Shown here: positions 1 through 8,813 of the stretch, in pieces | How positions within the stretch are numbered: position 1 is the first letter of the stretch | How the letters are laid out: the number at the start of each line of letters is the position of its first letter | Source: Listeria cossartiae subsp. cossartiae | GTDB taxonomy: Bacteria; Bacillota; Bacilli; Lactobacillales; Listeriaceae | Assembly (NCBI RefSeq): GCF_014224155.1 | Contig: NZ_JAASUI010000001.1 | Coordinates: 992,001-1,056,000, forward strand | Reading direction: 5' to 3' | Length of the DNA: 64,000 bases | Translations under genes and position numbers: made by a program | The notes under the pieces: model-generated | Database searches by the model: none | Told to the model about the DNA's origin: nothing | What the model saw: the letters and a program-made list of their open reading frames with translations, nothing else

Positions 1-13
1 CATAGACTTTATA

Positions 14-87
14 AAGTGTTTTTGAATATACAAAAACACTTGTAAAATGGATTTTTATCAAAACTCCAATCTACAAGTGCTTTTTTT
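14..87. terminator. Nested hairpins with T-run at window start
   Basis: A perfect 11-bp inverted repeat (14-24 with 31-41, 6-nt loop) is seen. A second possible helix pairs 37-44 with 72-79 and is followed on the plus strand by seven T residues (81-87). This looks like the terminator of a plus-strand gene lying before the window. The minus-strand gene that ends at 86 could share it. The two helices compete for the same bases, so which one forms is not clear. Confidence 0.5.
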
Positions 88-1225
88 ATTTAGAAGCTTT
101 ACTCGCGGCCGAAATAACGGAAACTTGTTTTAATCCTTTACTAATTAGACGCAAGATAACGAACCAGACAACAACGATTAAGACAATTTGTTTAAACGCG
201 ATTGCTGGAAGTGGATTGAACGGGCAATCCCAAGCGAAATGTAGGGCGATTGGAATAATAAACCATTTCCAAAATGTTCCTGTGAAAATGTGGTGCATTC
301 CAAGTTTCTGATCTCCTTTAGCGATAACCAGTGCAGCACCAGTAATTGCAGCCCATACAACATGGCCACCGATTGACTGCCAACCACGGCTAAAGATAAC
401 ATTCATCATCGTTTCGCCGGCAATATGAATATCTTTGAATAAGAATGCTACGTCGACACTATAGTTGAACGCATAACCAAGTGATTCAAAAGCAGCAAAT
501 CCGGCACCAACAGCGGCACCAATAAGTAAACCGTTTAAAATATACTTCGAGTTTAAGGAACGAATGAACAGGGCAACGATAATCATTTTCCCAGTTTCTT
601 CTATAAATCCAACCAAAAGGGCGTTAAAATAATTTAATTTCCCAACTGGAATAATGGAGTAAATAACGAGTGTTGCAACGAGCGCCGCGACACCACCGAT
701 AAAGAACATCTTCACAACATCGAAAACGCTGATGTTCCGAGGTGCATTCGTTTCGAAAAAGAATAATAAGACAGAAAACGGAACTGCAAAGGAACCAATT
801 ACCATGAGTCCAGGTATCGTATTGCTATTTTCAAACAAATATGTACAAGCTAGAAGTAAAAAATACGTGACGATTAATACTAAGAAAACTCTGGAGAATA
901 CCCACGGATGCGGCCAAGTGTGCGGAATATCGCTCGTTGCTGGTGTTGTATACTTAGTTCCAGCAATAAAAACTTTTTCGCCTTCTTCTTTAGAATGCTT
1001 TTTAAAAACAGCAGAGAAGAGGTTGCCAATCTTGAGTTCCGAGTTCCCGTGATTCCCAGTATGCTGATGCAATTCTGTTTGCTTCAATGCAACCCACTCC
1101 GGATGAGGGGATTTTTGGACCAATGTGTGATCATTAATTTCCTGCTTCCTATAAAGAGCAATCATCTCCACATTCGTAAAAGGTCCAACTTTTTGTTCGT
1201 TCTTTTTGAAGTACCATTCTGACAA
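86..1225 (-). CDS. GYF_2-domain PrsW-family intramembrane metalloprotease
   Basis: The 379-aa protein begins with a roughly 50-residue GYF_2-like segment (WYFKKNEQKVGPF, then EWVAL). A linker and about eight hydrophobic segments follow. The membrane part carries the PrsW signature set: EETGK near residue 207, a FESLGY motif, a conserved His in the GGHVVW segment, and HFAWD. PrsW proteins are membrane-embedded metalloproteases; B. subtilis PrsW cleaves the anti-sigma factor RsiW. The GYF_2 domain suggests binding of a protein partner on the cytoplasmic side. The start is TTG at 1225, seven bases after GGGGGAG. No sigma/anti-sigma pair lies nearby, so the substrate is unknown. Confidence 0.8.
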   Translation of the reverse strand: MSEWYFKKNEQKVGPFTNVEMIALYRKQEINDHTLVQKSPHPEWVALKQTELHQHTGNHGNSELKIGNLFSAVFKKHSKEEGEKVFIAGTKYTTPATSDIPHTWPHPWVFSRVFLVLIVTYFLLLACTYLFENSNTIPGLMVIGSFAVPFSVLLFFFETNAPRNISVFDVVKMFFIGGVAALVATLVIYSIIPVGKLNYFNALLVGFIEETGKMIIVALFIRSLNSKYILNGLLIGAAVGAGFAAFESLGYAFNYSVDVAFLFKDIHIAGETMMNVIFSRGWQSIGGHVVWAAITGAALVIAKGDQKLGMHHIFTGTFWKWFIIPIALHFAWDCPFNPLPAIAFKQIVLIVVVWFVILRLISKGLKQVSVISAASKASK

Positions 1226-1305
1226 ATGAAACTCCCCCTTTAGCTTTTTAGTTTGACTCCATTAATTATTCCCAAAAATGCTAAAAGTTAAACGAGCGAA
1301 CTAGA

Positions 1306-1701
1306 TTAATCATTTAATTTCTTGGCTTGTTCGTAAAGGAAATCAATCGAATCTGCTAAGAAATTTGCTGCGGACTCATTTAGCGGCTGTCCATCTAAAT
1401 TTAAATCATCTTCATGTTTTAAGTCTTCGCTAATTTTTGTCATTCTTTTCCCGATATCTTTTTCGTTTTGGAGTTCACTAGGGACATACATCGGAATGCT
1501 TTGTTGTCCAAGTAAATAATCAACACTAACATCGTAAAGCGTAGCTATTTGTGTCACCATTTCCAAATCTGGCTCACGAATACCATATTCCCAGTTGCCA
1601 TATGTAGATGGTGCAGCTAAACCAAGTCTTCTAGCAGTTTCCGCTTTTGACCATCCTTGCTTTTCTCGAAGTAGTGTAAGTCTATTACTTAATTTTGGCA
1701 T
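1306..1701 (-). CDS. XRE-family helix-turn-helix transcriptional regulator
   Basis: The 131-aa protein has an N-terminal HTH_3 domain (about residues 5-60: LTLLREKQGWSKAETARRLG, then YGNWEYGIREPD and VDYLLG). An acidic C-terminal region without a recognised fold follows and may serve in oligomerisation or effector sensing. The start is ATG 1701, because AAGGAG lies seven bases upstream; the open frame continues to 1743 without a ribosome binding site. The gene is divergent from another small XRE gene. A palindrome between them is a likely operator. This is probably a cytoplasmic repressor; its target is inferred only from position. Confidence 0.82.
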   Translation of the reverse strand: MPKLSNRLTLLREKQGWSKAETARRLGLAAPSTYGNWEYGIREPDLEMVTQIATLYDVSVDYLLGQQSIPMYVPSELQNEKDIGKRMTKISEDLKHEDDLNLDGQPLNESAANFLADSIDFLYEQAKKLND

Positions 1702-1781
1702 GATTTCACTCCTTTTTGTTTGATTATACAATATCTTACACAATTTAGCTATATTTTAACACAGAACGCATTATTTTGCGA

Positions 1782-1810
1782 TTGACATACTCTTTTTGAG
1801 TTGTTAATAT
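1782..1810 (+). promoter_or_regulatory. Sigma-A promoter of the small XRE gene
   Basis: TTGACA (1782-1787) and TATA-type hexamer TAATAT (1805-1810) are separated by exactly 17 bp. The -10 hexamer lies inside the palindrome at 1798-1824. Confidence 0.75.
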
Positions 1811-1824
1811 TGTATTAACAACTC
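1798..1824. promoter_or_regulatory. Perfect 12-bp-arm palindrome, probable XRE operator
   Basis: GAGTTGTTAATA (1798-1809) is mirrored by TATTAACAACTC (1813-1824) around a 3-bp centre. The site covers the -10 region of the plus-strand promoter, so a bound dimer would block transcription. One or both flanking XRE proteins are the obvious candidates (inference). Confidence 0.7.
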
Positions 1825-1851
1825 AAAATGTGTAGATAAGGAGAAGATGAC

Positions 1852-2067
1852 ATGAAAACAGTAGACAGCAGAAAAATCAATACGGCCAAAATTCGGGACT
1901 TACGATTGGAACGGGGAATCACGCAAGCCTTCATTGCGAGACGGATGGGTTATAAATACACATCGGGCTACAGCAACATAGAAAAAGGCACTGTTAGGCT
2001 TTCTCACAAAAATGCAGTTATCTTGAGTGAGATTTTAATGTGCGAACTAAATTTCTTTTACGAATAA
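1852..2067 (+). CDS. Small XRE-family DNA-binding protein
   Basis: This 71-aa protein is essentially one helix-turn-helix domain (IRDLRLERGITQAFIARRMG, a recognition-helix region around YKYTSGYSNIEKG, then a third helix ending in CELNFFYE). It has no C-terminal sensing region, so it probably works as a minimal repressor or Cro-like factor. The ribosome binding site AAGGAG is eight bases before ATG. The gene has a good sigma-A promoter overlapped by a palindrome, which suggests repression by itself or by its divergent XRE neighbour. The secreted protease gene follows 105 bp downstream and could be co-transcribed. Confidence 0.82.
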   Translation: MKTVDSRKINTAKIRDLRLERGITQAFIARRMGYKYTSGYSNIEKGTVRLSHKNAVILSEILMCELNFFYE

Positions 2068-2172
2068 ACGGACACGGGATAAAGTTGCTAGCTAAATAAA
2101 ATTAATTCAAGGCAAACGTTTAGGGTTAATGCACACAAAACGTGTGAAAACATAAAAAAAGGAGATAACAAC

Positions 2173-2706
2173 ATGAGGAAAAAAACGTTAGTAGGGTTTC
2201 TTATTTGTATGGTATTAGTTGCGTTATTCACACCAACTAATGCAGACGCGTATACGAAGAAAGGCTATGTTATGACAAAAGCGAGTGCGAAAAACTTTAA
2301 GATTTACATTAATGGATCCGCGAAAGGTTTTAAGAGTGTTATTATTAATGGAGCAAAAGCGTGGAATCCTTCACCGTATTTAAACACAGTTAGTATGGGA
2401 AACGATGCAAAACCTCATTTTACCGTCAGTAGTTCAGCAACGAACAAAGGGGATGTGCTTGCTGTCTGTAACACAACCTACTATAAATCCAATAAATTAG
2501 TTGCAAAGAATGAAATTACTCTTTATAAAGGTTTTCGCTCACTATCGAACAATCACAAAATCGAAACAGTTATACATGAATTTGGCCACGGGTTTGGCTT
2601 AGGACACGTAAAAACGCGAAATGCGATTATGCTAGACAAAGGCTTTATCAATAAAATAAAACCACAAACAGATGATTACAACGGTATTAAAGCCATGTAC
2701 AAGTAA
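2173..2706 (+). CDS. Secreted matrixin-like zinc metalloprotease
   Basis: The 177-aa protein has an N-terminal signal peptide (basic start, hydrophobic core, probable cleavage near TNADA). Near the C-terminus is a complete extended zinc site, HEFGHGFGLGH (pattern HExxHxxGxxH), followed by NAIML, which could be the Met-turn of metzincins. This combination fits the matrixin/metzincin clan. The rest is a short domain with many Lys and Asn. The ribosome binding site is AAAGGAG. It is probably exported and uses zinc to cut an unknown protein. A lipoprotein gene follows 16 bp downstream with its own AAGGAGG site, so the two likely form one transcript ended by the terminator at 3397. Confidence 0.75.
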   Translation: MRKKTLVGFLICMVLVALFTPTNADAYTKKGYVMTKASAKNFKIYINGSAKGFKSVIINGAKAWNPSPYLNTVSMGNDAKPHFTVSSSATNKGDVLAVCNTTYYKSNKLVAKNEITLYKGFRSLSNNHKIETVIHEFGHGFGLGHVKTRNAIMLDKGFINKIKPQTDDYNGIKAMYK

Positions 2707-2722
2707 AAAGGAGGAATGAAAA

Positions 2723-3376
2723 ATGAAAACAAAACTAGTCATTATTATGGGCTTAGTAAGTCTAAGCATCTTAACGGCCTGTTCCAATAACGAAAGCGTA
2801 AAAGAAGAACCAGCAACAGAACAAACTGAATCCGAACAAGTAAAACCAAATAACGGCGTCGTTTCCTATCACGGCAAATACCTCAAACTCGCTGAAAACA
2901 TCAATGATTTAGAAAAAGACGCACCGATTATCATCAAAGTCACGAAAAAATCCGAAAAAGCAACGGTAACAAAAGAAACAAAAGAAAATATTTTCCCAAC
3001 TGATTTTTATACGATGAGTGAAGTGCAAATCAATAGTATCGAAAAAGACGAAACCGGAAAATTGAAAGAGAAGATGACCATTAAAGTGATGGAGTATAGC
3101 GTAGAAAACGTTACTGTCGATGGCAAAGAATATGATTTAACCATCGACGGATATAAAAATATGGAAAAAGGCGAAGAATATACGCTATTTTTAGAGAAAA
3201 ATCCAGATGGAGACAATTATATTCTTTCAAATGCAATTATAAGTAAATTCCCAGTGGAGGAATTAGCTGAAAATGAATTATTCTTAGATGACGGGGAAAA
3301 AGCAGAAGAAACTGGCGACATCGAAGAAATATATCAAGATATTTATCAAGACGTATTAACGGAATATAGTGAATAA
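2723..3376 (+). CDS. Putative lipoprotein of unknown function
   Basis: The 217-aa protein begins with a lipoprotein signal peptide and lipobox (SILTAC), giving a mature N-terminal Cys at about residue 20. A short Ser/Glu-rich linker follows (residues about 21-45). The mature domain is acidic and appears beta-rich, with alternating charged and hydrophobic strands. I do not recognise the fold. The gene is 16 bp after the secreted metalloprotease and has a strong AAGGAGG site, so co-expression is likely. A role as partner or inhibitor of the protease is only a guess from position. Confidence 0.75.
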   Translation: MKTKLVIIMGLVSLSILTACSNNESVKEEPATEQTESEQVKPNNGVVSYHGKYLKLAENINDLEKDAPIIIKVTKKSEKATVTKETKENIFPTDFYTMSEVQINSIEKDETGKLKEKMTIKVMEYSVENVTVDGKEYDLTIDGYKNMEKGEEYTLFLEKNPDGDNYILSNAIISKFPVEELAENELFLDDGEKAEETGDIEEIYQDIYQDVLTEYSE

Positions 3377-3396
3377 ATAAAGCTACTCGAATAGTG

Positions 3397-3432
3397 AAGG
3401 ACTTCGGTATAAAAATCGAGGTCTTTCTTTTT
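3397..3432 (+). terminator. Intrinsic terminator after the lipoprotein gene
   Basis: Ten-bp stem (3397-3406 with 3417-3426, two G-U pairs), 10-nt loop, then a T-rich run. The following stretch up to 3643 has no recognisable gene. Confidence 0.75.
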
Positions 3433-3643
3433 GCATACAAATAAAAATGGTGCAGCGAAACTAAGCATATTCCAGCCGATTTTCCGCAAAAAAGCACCAT
3501 AAAATCCACTTGACAGAACTAGACGATAACAAGTAGAATGAACCAAATCATCATTTTTACACAGAAAATGGTTAGAATTTTAACAATATGGGTAAATCCA
3601 GTTAGTATAAATAAAGCTTTTTCAAATAAAAGGAGATAAAACG

Positions 3644-4582
3644 ATGAGTGATAGTGGTGCTTTTTTTCCAATGAGCGTTAAAAAATTTCTGGAAAAAGGG
3701 ATTACCTCGTTGTCTGAAGAAGAAAAAATGAGTACGCTACATTATTTGGAAAATGCGTATCATCAAGAACCTTGCAACGAGGAAATTGTACATAGATTAA
3801 TTCAATTTTATAATCAGACGGATAAGACGAAAAAAGCGCAAGAAATGGGTCAAAACTTTTTGACGATGAATGGCTATAATAAGGAAATACTTGGTGAATT
3901 ATCCGTAACTTTTATGAAAGAAGATAATATGGATACGTATTTCACCTTAGTCCGGCATTATATGGAAGAAGAAAAAAAGGAAGCGACAGAAGAAGTAGCT
4001 GACAATGTTATTCCATTTCCAAAGCAATTTATCCCGAGAAAAGATATTCGCGAATTCGCATCTTGGCAAACAGCCGAACAATTGGAATTTTTACAAGAAG
4101 CGCGATTTTTAGAAATTGATACCTTTTTGCCAGTGTTTAGAGATTTTCTAGCGGATGATCATTTTTCGCCGTTTGTGCAGTCAATGATTTTTGAATTAAT
4201 GCAAGAAAAGGAAATAAATGAAGAATTTAAAATTCGCAAAGTAGAGAAGGAAGGTACGTTTAATCCGAGCCTTGTGCCGATGCTTGCGGAGAATAAGTTT
4301 GCAGAAGCCTTATTTGCTGGTCTTGCGGAGATGCTTGAACATAGTAATCCGAGCTTGTTAGAGCAAGTGCTAGGAATTATTCAACAACATTTATTCATGC
4401 TGTATCCTTTTGAATTAGAGCCAAAAGAAGTGGATGTTTGGGTAAATGCTTATTACAAATGGGCCAACGCGATGTATGGTGACAATAGCGTTATTTCAGA
4501 CGATGTGAATCACTTAGCGGTGGCAGAAGCTATTTCTATTATTGAAGAGTTAGAAATCAGGCAGCAAAATTATTTTATATAA
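3644..4582 (+). CDS. TPR-like helical repeat protein, YsoA type
   Basis: The 312-aa cytoplasmic protein has no signal peptide or membrane segment. It is rich in amphipathic helices; residues about 25-95 (LHYLENAYHQEP, then IVHRLIQFY) look like tetratricopeptide-type helical pairs. A second helical region covers about 130-300. B. subtilis has a TPR-like gene, ysoA, just upstream of tig, and this gene holds the same place 114 bp before tig. The start ATG has AAGGAG upstream. The molecular role is not known; TPR repeats usually bind protein partners. Confidence 0.72.
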   Translation: MSDSGAFFPMSVKKFLEKGITSLSEEEKMSTLHYLENAYHQEPCNEEIVHRLIQFYNQTDKTKKAQEMGQNFLTMNGYNKEILGELSVTFMKEDNMDTYFTLVRHYMEEEKKEATEEVADNVIPFPKQFIPRKDIREFASWQTAEQLEFLQEARFLEIDTFLPVFRDFLADDHFSPFVQSMIFELMQEKEINEEFKIRKVEKEGTFNPSLVPMLAENKFAEALFAGLAEMLEHSNPSLLEQVLGIIQQHLFMLYPFELEPKEVDVWVNAYYKWANAMYGDNSVISDDVNHLAVAEAISIIEELEIRQQNYFI

Positions 4583-4696
4583 TGATATTTGTTGTTTTCA
4601 AGTCAGGGATATCTGTGTTATTATTAGTGAGTATGGCTGAAACTTGTCATGAGAGTAATTAAATTGAACTAAATAGATGATGGAGGGAATTATACC

Positions 4697-5980
4697 ATGT
4701 CAGTAAAATGGGAAAAACAAGAAGGTAATGTTGGAAAACTTACTTTTGAAATTGAACAAGAAAAAGTAAAAGAAGGTCTAGATAGAGCTTTCGTAAAAGT
4801 ACGTAAAACTCTTAACGTACCAGGCTTCCGTAAAGGGAAAGTTCCGCGTCAAATTTTCAACCAACGTTTTGGCGAAGAAGCACTTTTCCAAGATGCACTT
4901 GATATCTTGCTTCCAGAAGTATATTCTGCAGCAATTGACGAAGCTGGAATTGATCCAGTAGACACTCCTCAAGTAAACATTGAGTCTATGGAAAAAGGCG
5001 AAACTTGGGTTCTAACTGCAGAAGTTACTGTAAAACCTGAAGTGAAACTTGGAGACTACAAAGGTCTTGAAGTTGAAAAACGCGAAACAGCACTTACAAC
5101 AGAAGAATTAGAAGCAGAATTAAAACAATTACAAGAGCGTCAAGCTGAGTTAGTTGTTAAAGAAGATGCTCCAGCTGAAAACGGCGACACTGTTATCCTT
5201 GATTTTGAAGGATTCAAAGATGGCGTTGCTTTCGAAGGCGGACAAGCTGAAAACCATTCTCTAGAACTTGGAAGCGGACAATTCATTCCTGGTTTTGAAG
5301 AAAAATTAGTTGGCTTAAAAGCTGGTGACGAAGCAGACATCGAGTTAACTTTCCCTGAAGAATATCATGCGGAAGATTTAGCTGGACAACCTGTCGTTTT
5401 CAAAGTAAAATTACACGAAATCAAAACAAAAGAAGTTCCAGCTCTTGACGATGAACTTGCAAAAGATATCGACGAAGAAGTAGAAACTTTAGATGAATTA
5501 AAAGAAAAAATCTCTAAACGTTTACAAGAAGCAAAAGAAGAATCTGTTGCTCAAGCGAAACAAGAAGAAGTTATTGCGAAAGCTGTTGAAAATGCAGAAG
5601 TGGACATTCCACACGCAATGGTTCACCATGAAGCGGATCATTTAATGAATCACTTCGCACAAGATTTACAAGCACAAGGTCTAACTCCTGAATTATATTA
5701 CCAATTCACTGGCCAAACAGAAGAAGCTATGCACGCACAAATGGAAAAAGACGCTGAAAAACGCGTGAAAATGAACCTAGTGCTTGAAGCAATTGCTGAA
5801 GCTGAAAACATTGAGCCAACAGAAGAAGCTATTGATGAAGAAATTTCTACATTAGCTGAAAAATATGGTATGGAAAAAGACGCTGTTCGTGCTGCACTTG
5901 GCGATATGAGCGAACTTAAATCCGACCTTAAAATCCGTAAAGCTATCGACGTATTACTAGATAGCGCTGTGGAAAAATAA
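4697..5980 (+). CDS. tig: Trigger factor, ribosome-associated chaperone and prolyl isomerase
   Basis: The 427-aa protein has the full three-domain layout. The N-terminal ribosome-binding domain carries the signature GFRKGKVP near residue 44. The middle FKBP-like peptidyl-prolyl isomerase domain spans about 150-240 ([20 protein letters not shown], then [15 protein letters not shown]). A long helical C-terminal chaperone domain follows. It binds nascent chains at the ribosome exit. The length matches B. subtilis Tig. The ribosome binding site is GGAGGG. Codon use is biased to common codons, consistent with high expression. clpX follows 184 bp later, as in Bacillus. Confidence 0.97.
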   Translation: MSVKWEKQEGNVGKLTFEIEQEKVKEGLDRAFVKVRKTLNVPGFRKGKVPRQIFNQRFGEEALFQDALDILLPEVYSAAIDEAGIDPVDTPQVNIESMEKGETWVLTAEVTVKPEVKLGDYKGLEVEKRETALTTEELEAELKQLQERQAELVVKEDAPAENGDTVILDFEGFKDGVAFEGGQAENHSLELGSGQFIPGFEEKLVGLKAGDEADIELTFPEEYHAEDLAGQPVVFKVKLHEIKTKEVPALDDELAKDIDEEVETLDELKEKISKRLQEAKEESVAQAKQEEVIAKAVENAEVDIPHAMVHHEADHLMNHFAQDLQAQGLTPELYYQFTGQTEEAMHAQMEKDAEKRVKMNLVLEAIAEAENIEPTEEAIDEEISTLAEKYGMEKDAVRAALGDMSELKSDLKIRKAIDVLLDSAVEK

Positions 5981-6016
5981 GCTTCGATTGATTTAATAAT
6001 TTCATTAAAAAATGGG

Positions 6017-6042
6017 GGACATGAGTTATACTCGTGTCCTTC
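6017..6042 (+). terminator. Hairpin between tig and clpX, weak terminator or attenuator
   Basis: Ten-bp stem (6017-6026 with 6030-6039, one G-U pair) with a 3-nt loop, followed only by TTCTG rather than a T-run. It may give partial termination, or it may stabilise the 3' end of tig mRNA. Confidence 0.45.
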
Positions 6043-6164
6043 TGAATGTAGAAATATGAATACAGATGATTGGCATTTCTAATAAACAAATGATATTATT
6101 AACACACATAGGAGATGAAAAAGTCGCCTATATGCAACATACCTATGCGAAGGGGTGAAATATT

Positions 6165-7424
6165 GTGTTTAAATTTAACGACGAAAAAGGCCAACTTAAA
6201 TGCTCCTTTTGCGGAAAGACTCAAGATCAAGTACGTAAATTAGTGGCCGGTCCAGGTGTTTATATTTGTGATGAATGTATCGAGCTTTGTAATGAAATTA
6301 TTGAAGAAGAGCTAGGTATTTCTGAATTTGTTGATTTTGGCGAAGTGCCGAAACCTCAAGAAATCCGTCATATATTAAGTGACTATGTTATTGGTCAAGA
6401 GCGTGCCAAAAAAGCACTCGCTGTAGCAGTTTACAATCACTACAAACGCATTAATTCCAATGAAACGAAAGAAGATGAAGTAGAACTTTCGAAAAGTAAT
6501 ATTTGTTTAATTGGTCCAACTGGTAGTGGTAAAACACTTCTTGCTCAAACATTAGCGCGAATTCTTAATGTTCCATTTGCCATTGCAGATGCGACTTCAC
6601 TTACAGAAGCTGGTTACGTTGGGGAAGATGTAGAAAATATCCTCCTTAAACTGATTCAATCAGCAGACTACGATGTAGAAAAAGCTGAAAAAGGTATTAT
6701 CTACATCGATGAAATTGACAAAGTTGCCCGCAAATCTGAAAACCCATCTATTACTAGAGATGTTTCCGGTGAAGGCGTTCAACAAGCATTACTGAAAATT
6801 TTGGAAGGTACTGTCGCAAGCGTTCCTCCACAAGGTGGTAGAAAACATCCTCATCAGGAGCTTATCCAAATTGATACAGGAAACATTCTATTTATCGTTG
6901 GTGGAGCATTTGACGGAATCGAACAAATCGTCAAAAATCGAATGGGTGAAAAAGTCATTGGATTTGGCACAGATAATGCGAAACTAAAAGAAGATGAAAC
7001 ATATCTATCTCGTGTTGTTCCGGAAGATTTGCTGAAATTCGGATTAATTCCTGAATTTATCGGTCGTTTGCCGGTTATTGCAACACTTGAACAATTAGAT
7101 GAAGCAGCTCTTGTTTCCATTTTAACTGAACCTAAAAACGCTTTAGTAAAACAATATAAACGTATGTTGGAGCTTGATGATGTGGAACTTGAATTCGAGC
7201 CAACAGCTTTAATTGAAATTGCGAAAGAAGCAATTGAACGTAAAACTGGAGCACGTGGTCTGCGTTCGATTATTGAACAGATTATGTTAGAAGTTATGTT
7301 CGAAATTCCTTCCCGTGATGATATTACGAAATGTATTATTACTGAAAAAGCAGCTCGCGGAGAAGAAGAGCCGCAACTGCAACTAGAAGACGGTTCGATT
7401 ATTCCAATTAAAACATCTGCATGA
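6165..7424 (+). CDS. clpX: ATP-dependent Clp protease ATP-binding subunit ClpX
   Basis: The 419-aa protein starts with a C4 zinc-binding domain (CSFCGK at about 15-18, then CDECIELC). The AAA+ module has Walker A GPTGSGKT, Walker [10 protein letters not shown], the sensor region near GRLP and the ClpX loop IGFGTD that docks onto ClpP. It unfolds substrates and feeds them to ClpP, which is not encoded in this window. The start is GTG at 6165 after AGGGGTG. A strong terminator follows at 7427. Confidence 0.97.
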   Translation: MFKFNDEKGQLKCSFCGKTQDQVRKLVAGPGVYICDECIELCNEIIEEELGISEFVDFGEVPKPQEIRHILSDYVIGQERAKKALAVAVYNHYKRINSNETKEDEVELSKSNICLIGPTGSGKTLLAQTLARILNVPFAIADATSLTEAGYVGEDVENILLKLIQSADYDVEKAEKGIIYIDEIDKVARKSENPSITRDVSGEGVQQALLKILEGTVASVPPQGGRKHPHQELIQIDTGNILFIVGGAFDGIEQIVKNRMGEKVIGFGTDNAKLKEDETYLSRVVPEDLLKFGLIPEFIGRLPVIATLEQLDEAALVSILTEPKNALVKQYKRMLELDDVELEFEPTALIEIAKEAIERKTGARGLRSIIEQIMLEVMFEIPSRDDITKCIITEKAARGEEEPQLQLEDGSIIPIKTSA

Positions 7425-7426
7425 TT

Positions 7427-7459
7427 AAAATGCGCGTCGTAATTGGCGCGCATTTTTTC
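7427..7459 (+). terminator. Intrinsic terminator after clpX
   Basis: Perfect 10-bp stem AAAATGCGCG (7427-7436) with CGCGCATTTT (7447-7456), followed by a T-run. Confidence 0.88.
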
Positions 7460-7542
7460 TATCAACTCAGCTTGTTTTACTGTATCAACAGACTTGTTTC
7501 GTGCTATACTTTATTAATATTAATTGGAGAGGATAAAAAGAC

Positions 7543-8109
7543 ATGAAAAGTGAAAATAAATTTTTTTCTGGGGCATTTGGTTGGATAAAAATAATTCTCA
7601 TCGCGCTAATACTCGCTTTTGGTATTCGCTATTTTTTAATTTCTCCAGTTACTGTTAATGGGAAATCAATGGACCCAACCCTTCATGACGGGGAACATTT
7701 ATTTATTAACAAAGTATCAAGTCCGAAACGTTTTGATATCATTGTATTTCCGGCACCTGATGAAGAAAATGCAGAATATATTAAACGCGTCATTGGTCTT
7801 CCAGGAGATAAAGTAGAATATAAAGAAGATCAGCTTTATATTAATGGCAAAAAATACGACGAACCATATTTAGATTCAGAGAAAGCAGCTTTAGAAAATG
7901 GCTATTTAACAACGGACGCGGAAGGTGATCCTAATTTTACAATGGCTGACGTTCCGTATTCTGACGGCTCTCTGACAGTCCCTAAAGGAAAACTTTTTGT
8001 GTTAGGGGATAATCGTCAAGTTAGTAAAGATAGTCGCTACATTGGCTTTATATCGCAAAATAGTGTGCTTGGAAAAGTGATTTCGTTTGGAAAATCCTTA
8101 GAACGCTAG
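7543..8109 (+). CDS. sipX: Type I signal peptidase SipX
   Basis: The 188-aa S26 peptidase has one N-terminal transmembrane segment (about residues 13-32). Catalytic Ser lies in GKSMDPTL near residue 41 and catalytic Lys in YIKRVIGLPGD near residue 83; LGDNRQVSKDSR forms the conserved box E. It cleaves signal peptides on the outer membrane face. It is the first of three adjacent paralogues. The block from GLPGD to DEPYLD is almost identical to that in SipZ at the protein level, while the DNA differs at many third positions, so the copies are old. The start is ATG after GGAGAGG. Confidence 0.93.
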   Translation: MKSENKFFSGAFGWIKIILIALILAFGIRYFLISPVTVNGKSMDPTLHDGEHLFINKVSSPKRFDIIVFPAPDEENAEYIKRVIGLPGDKVEYKEDQLYINGKKYDEPYLDSEKAALENGYLTTDAEGDPNFTMADVPYSDGSLTVPKGKLFVLGDNRQVSKDSRYIGFISQNSVLGKVISFGKSLER

Positions 8110-8141
8110 TGTGAACCTGCGGGAAGTCTAGGAGGAGACAT

Positions 8142-8711
8142 ATGACAGATCAGTATGAAAAAAGGCCCAAGAAAAAAAGTGGGGCTCACCAATTATTAAG
8201 CTGGGTACTTGTTATCGTTGCAGCACTTGCCATTGCACTTGTTGTTCGTAACTTTGTGATTGCACCAGTAAAGGTAGAAGGAACATCTATGGTTCCTACA
8301 TATCAAGATGGAGATAGAATTTTTATAGAAAAAATTACCGATCCAGATCGCTTTGATATAATCGTATTCGATGAGCCACCGATGATTGGCTCAGGAGAAC
8401 ATTTCATTAAACGCGTCATTGGTGTGCCGGGCGACCAGATCGCTTTTAAAAACGGTGAATTATATTTAAATGGCGAACGCAAAGTAGAAAGTTACTTACC
8501 AGAAGGAACATTGACACTTTGGAATCCGGATCCAACACAAAAACCATACATAGCAGATTATACACTGGAGGATATGACAGGCGAAAGTACTGTCCCAAAA
8601 GGAAAACTGTTCGTGCTTGGGGATAATCGTGGTGGAAGTTCAGATAGTCGCGTTTTTGGCTTTATTGATGACTCGATGGTAAACGGCACAGTAATACAAT
8701 TTGGAAAATAG
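8142..8711 (+). CDS. sipY: Type I signal peptidase SipY
   Basis: The 189-aa protein has a basic N-terminus (KRPKKKSG), one transmembrane segment, catalytic Ser in EGTSMVPTY and catalytic Lys in FIKRVIGVPGD. Box E is LGDNRGGSSDSR. It lacks the GKKYDEPYLD insert shared by SipX and SipZ and has its own segment (ERKVESYLPEG), so it is the more distant paralogue. It lies 32 bp after sipX with AGGAGG upstream and is probably co-transcribed with it. Confidence 0.93.
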   Translation: MTDQYEKRPKKKSGAHQLLSWVLVIVAALAIALVVRNFVIAPVKVEGTSMVPTYQDGDRIFIEKITDPDRFDIIVFDEPPMIGSGEHFIKRVIGVPGDQIAFKNGELYLNGERKVESYLPEGTLTLWNPDPTQKPYIADYTLEDMTGESTVPKGKLFVLGDNRGGSSDSRVFGFIDDSMVNGTVIQFGK

Positions 8712-8813
8712 TGAGAAGTCCGTGAAAGATACTTTTTCGCGGATTTCTCTATTAAATGAAAGTTTTTTCGTTTATAATAAGACTGTTAGTATAAAATAGG
8801 GCGGTGCAGTTTT

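Noticed and set aside
6115..6200. Upstream ORF beginning ATGAAAAAGTCG before clpX
   Set aside because: The GGAG element touches the ATG with no spacing, and the frame runs into clpX in another phase without coding features.
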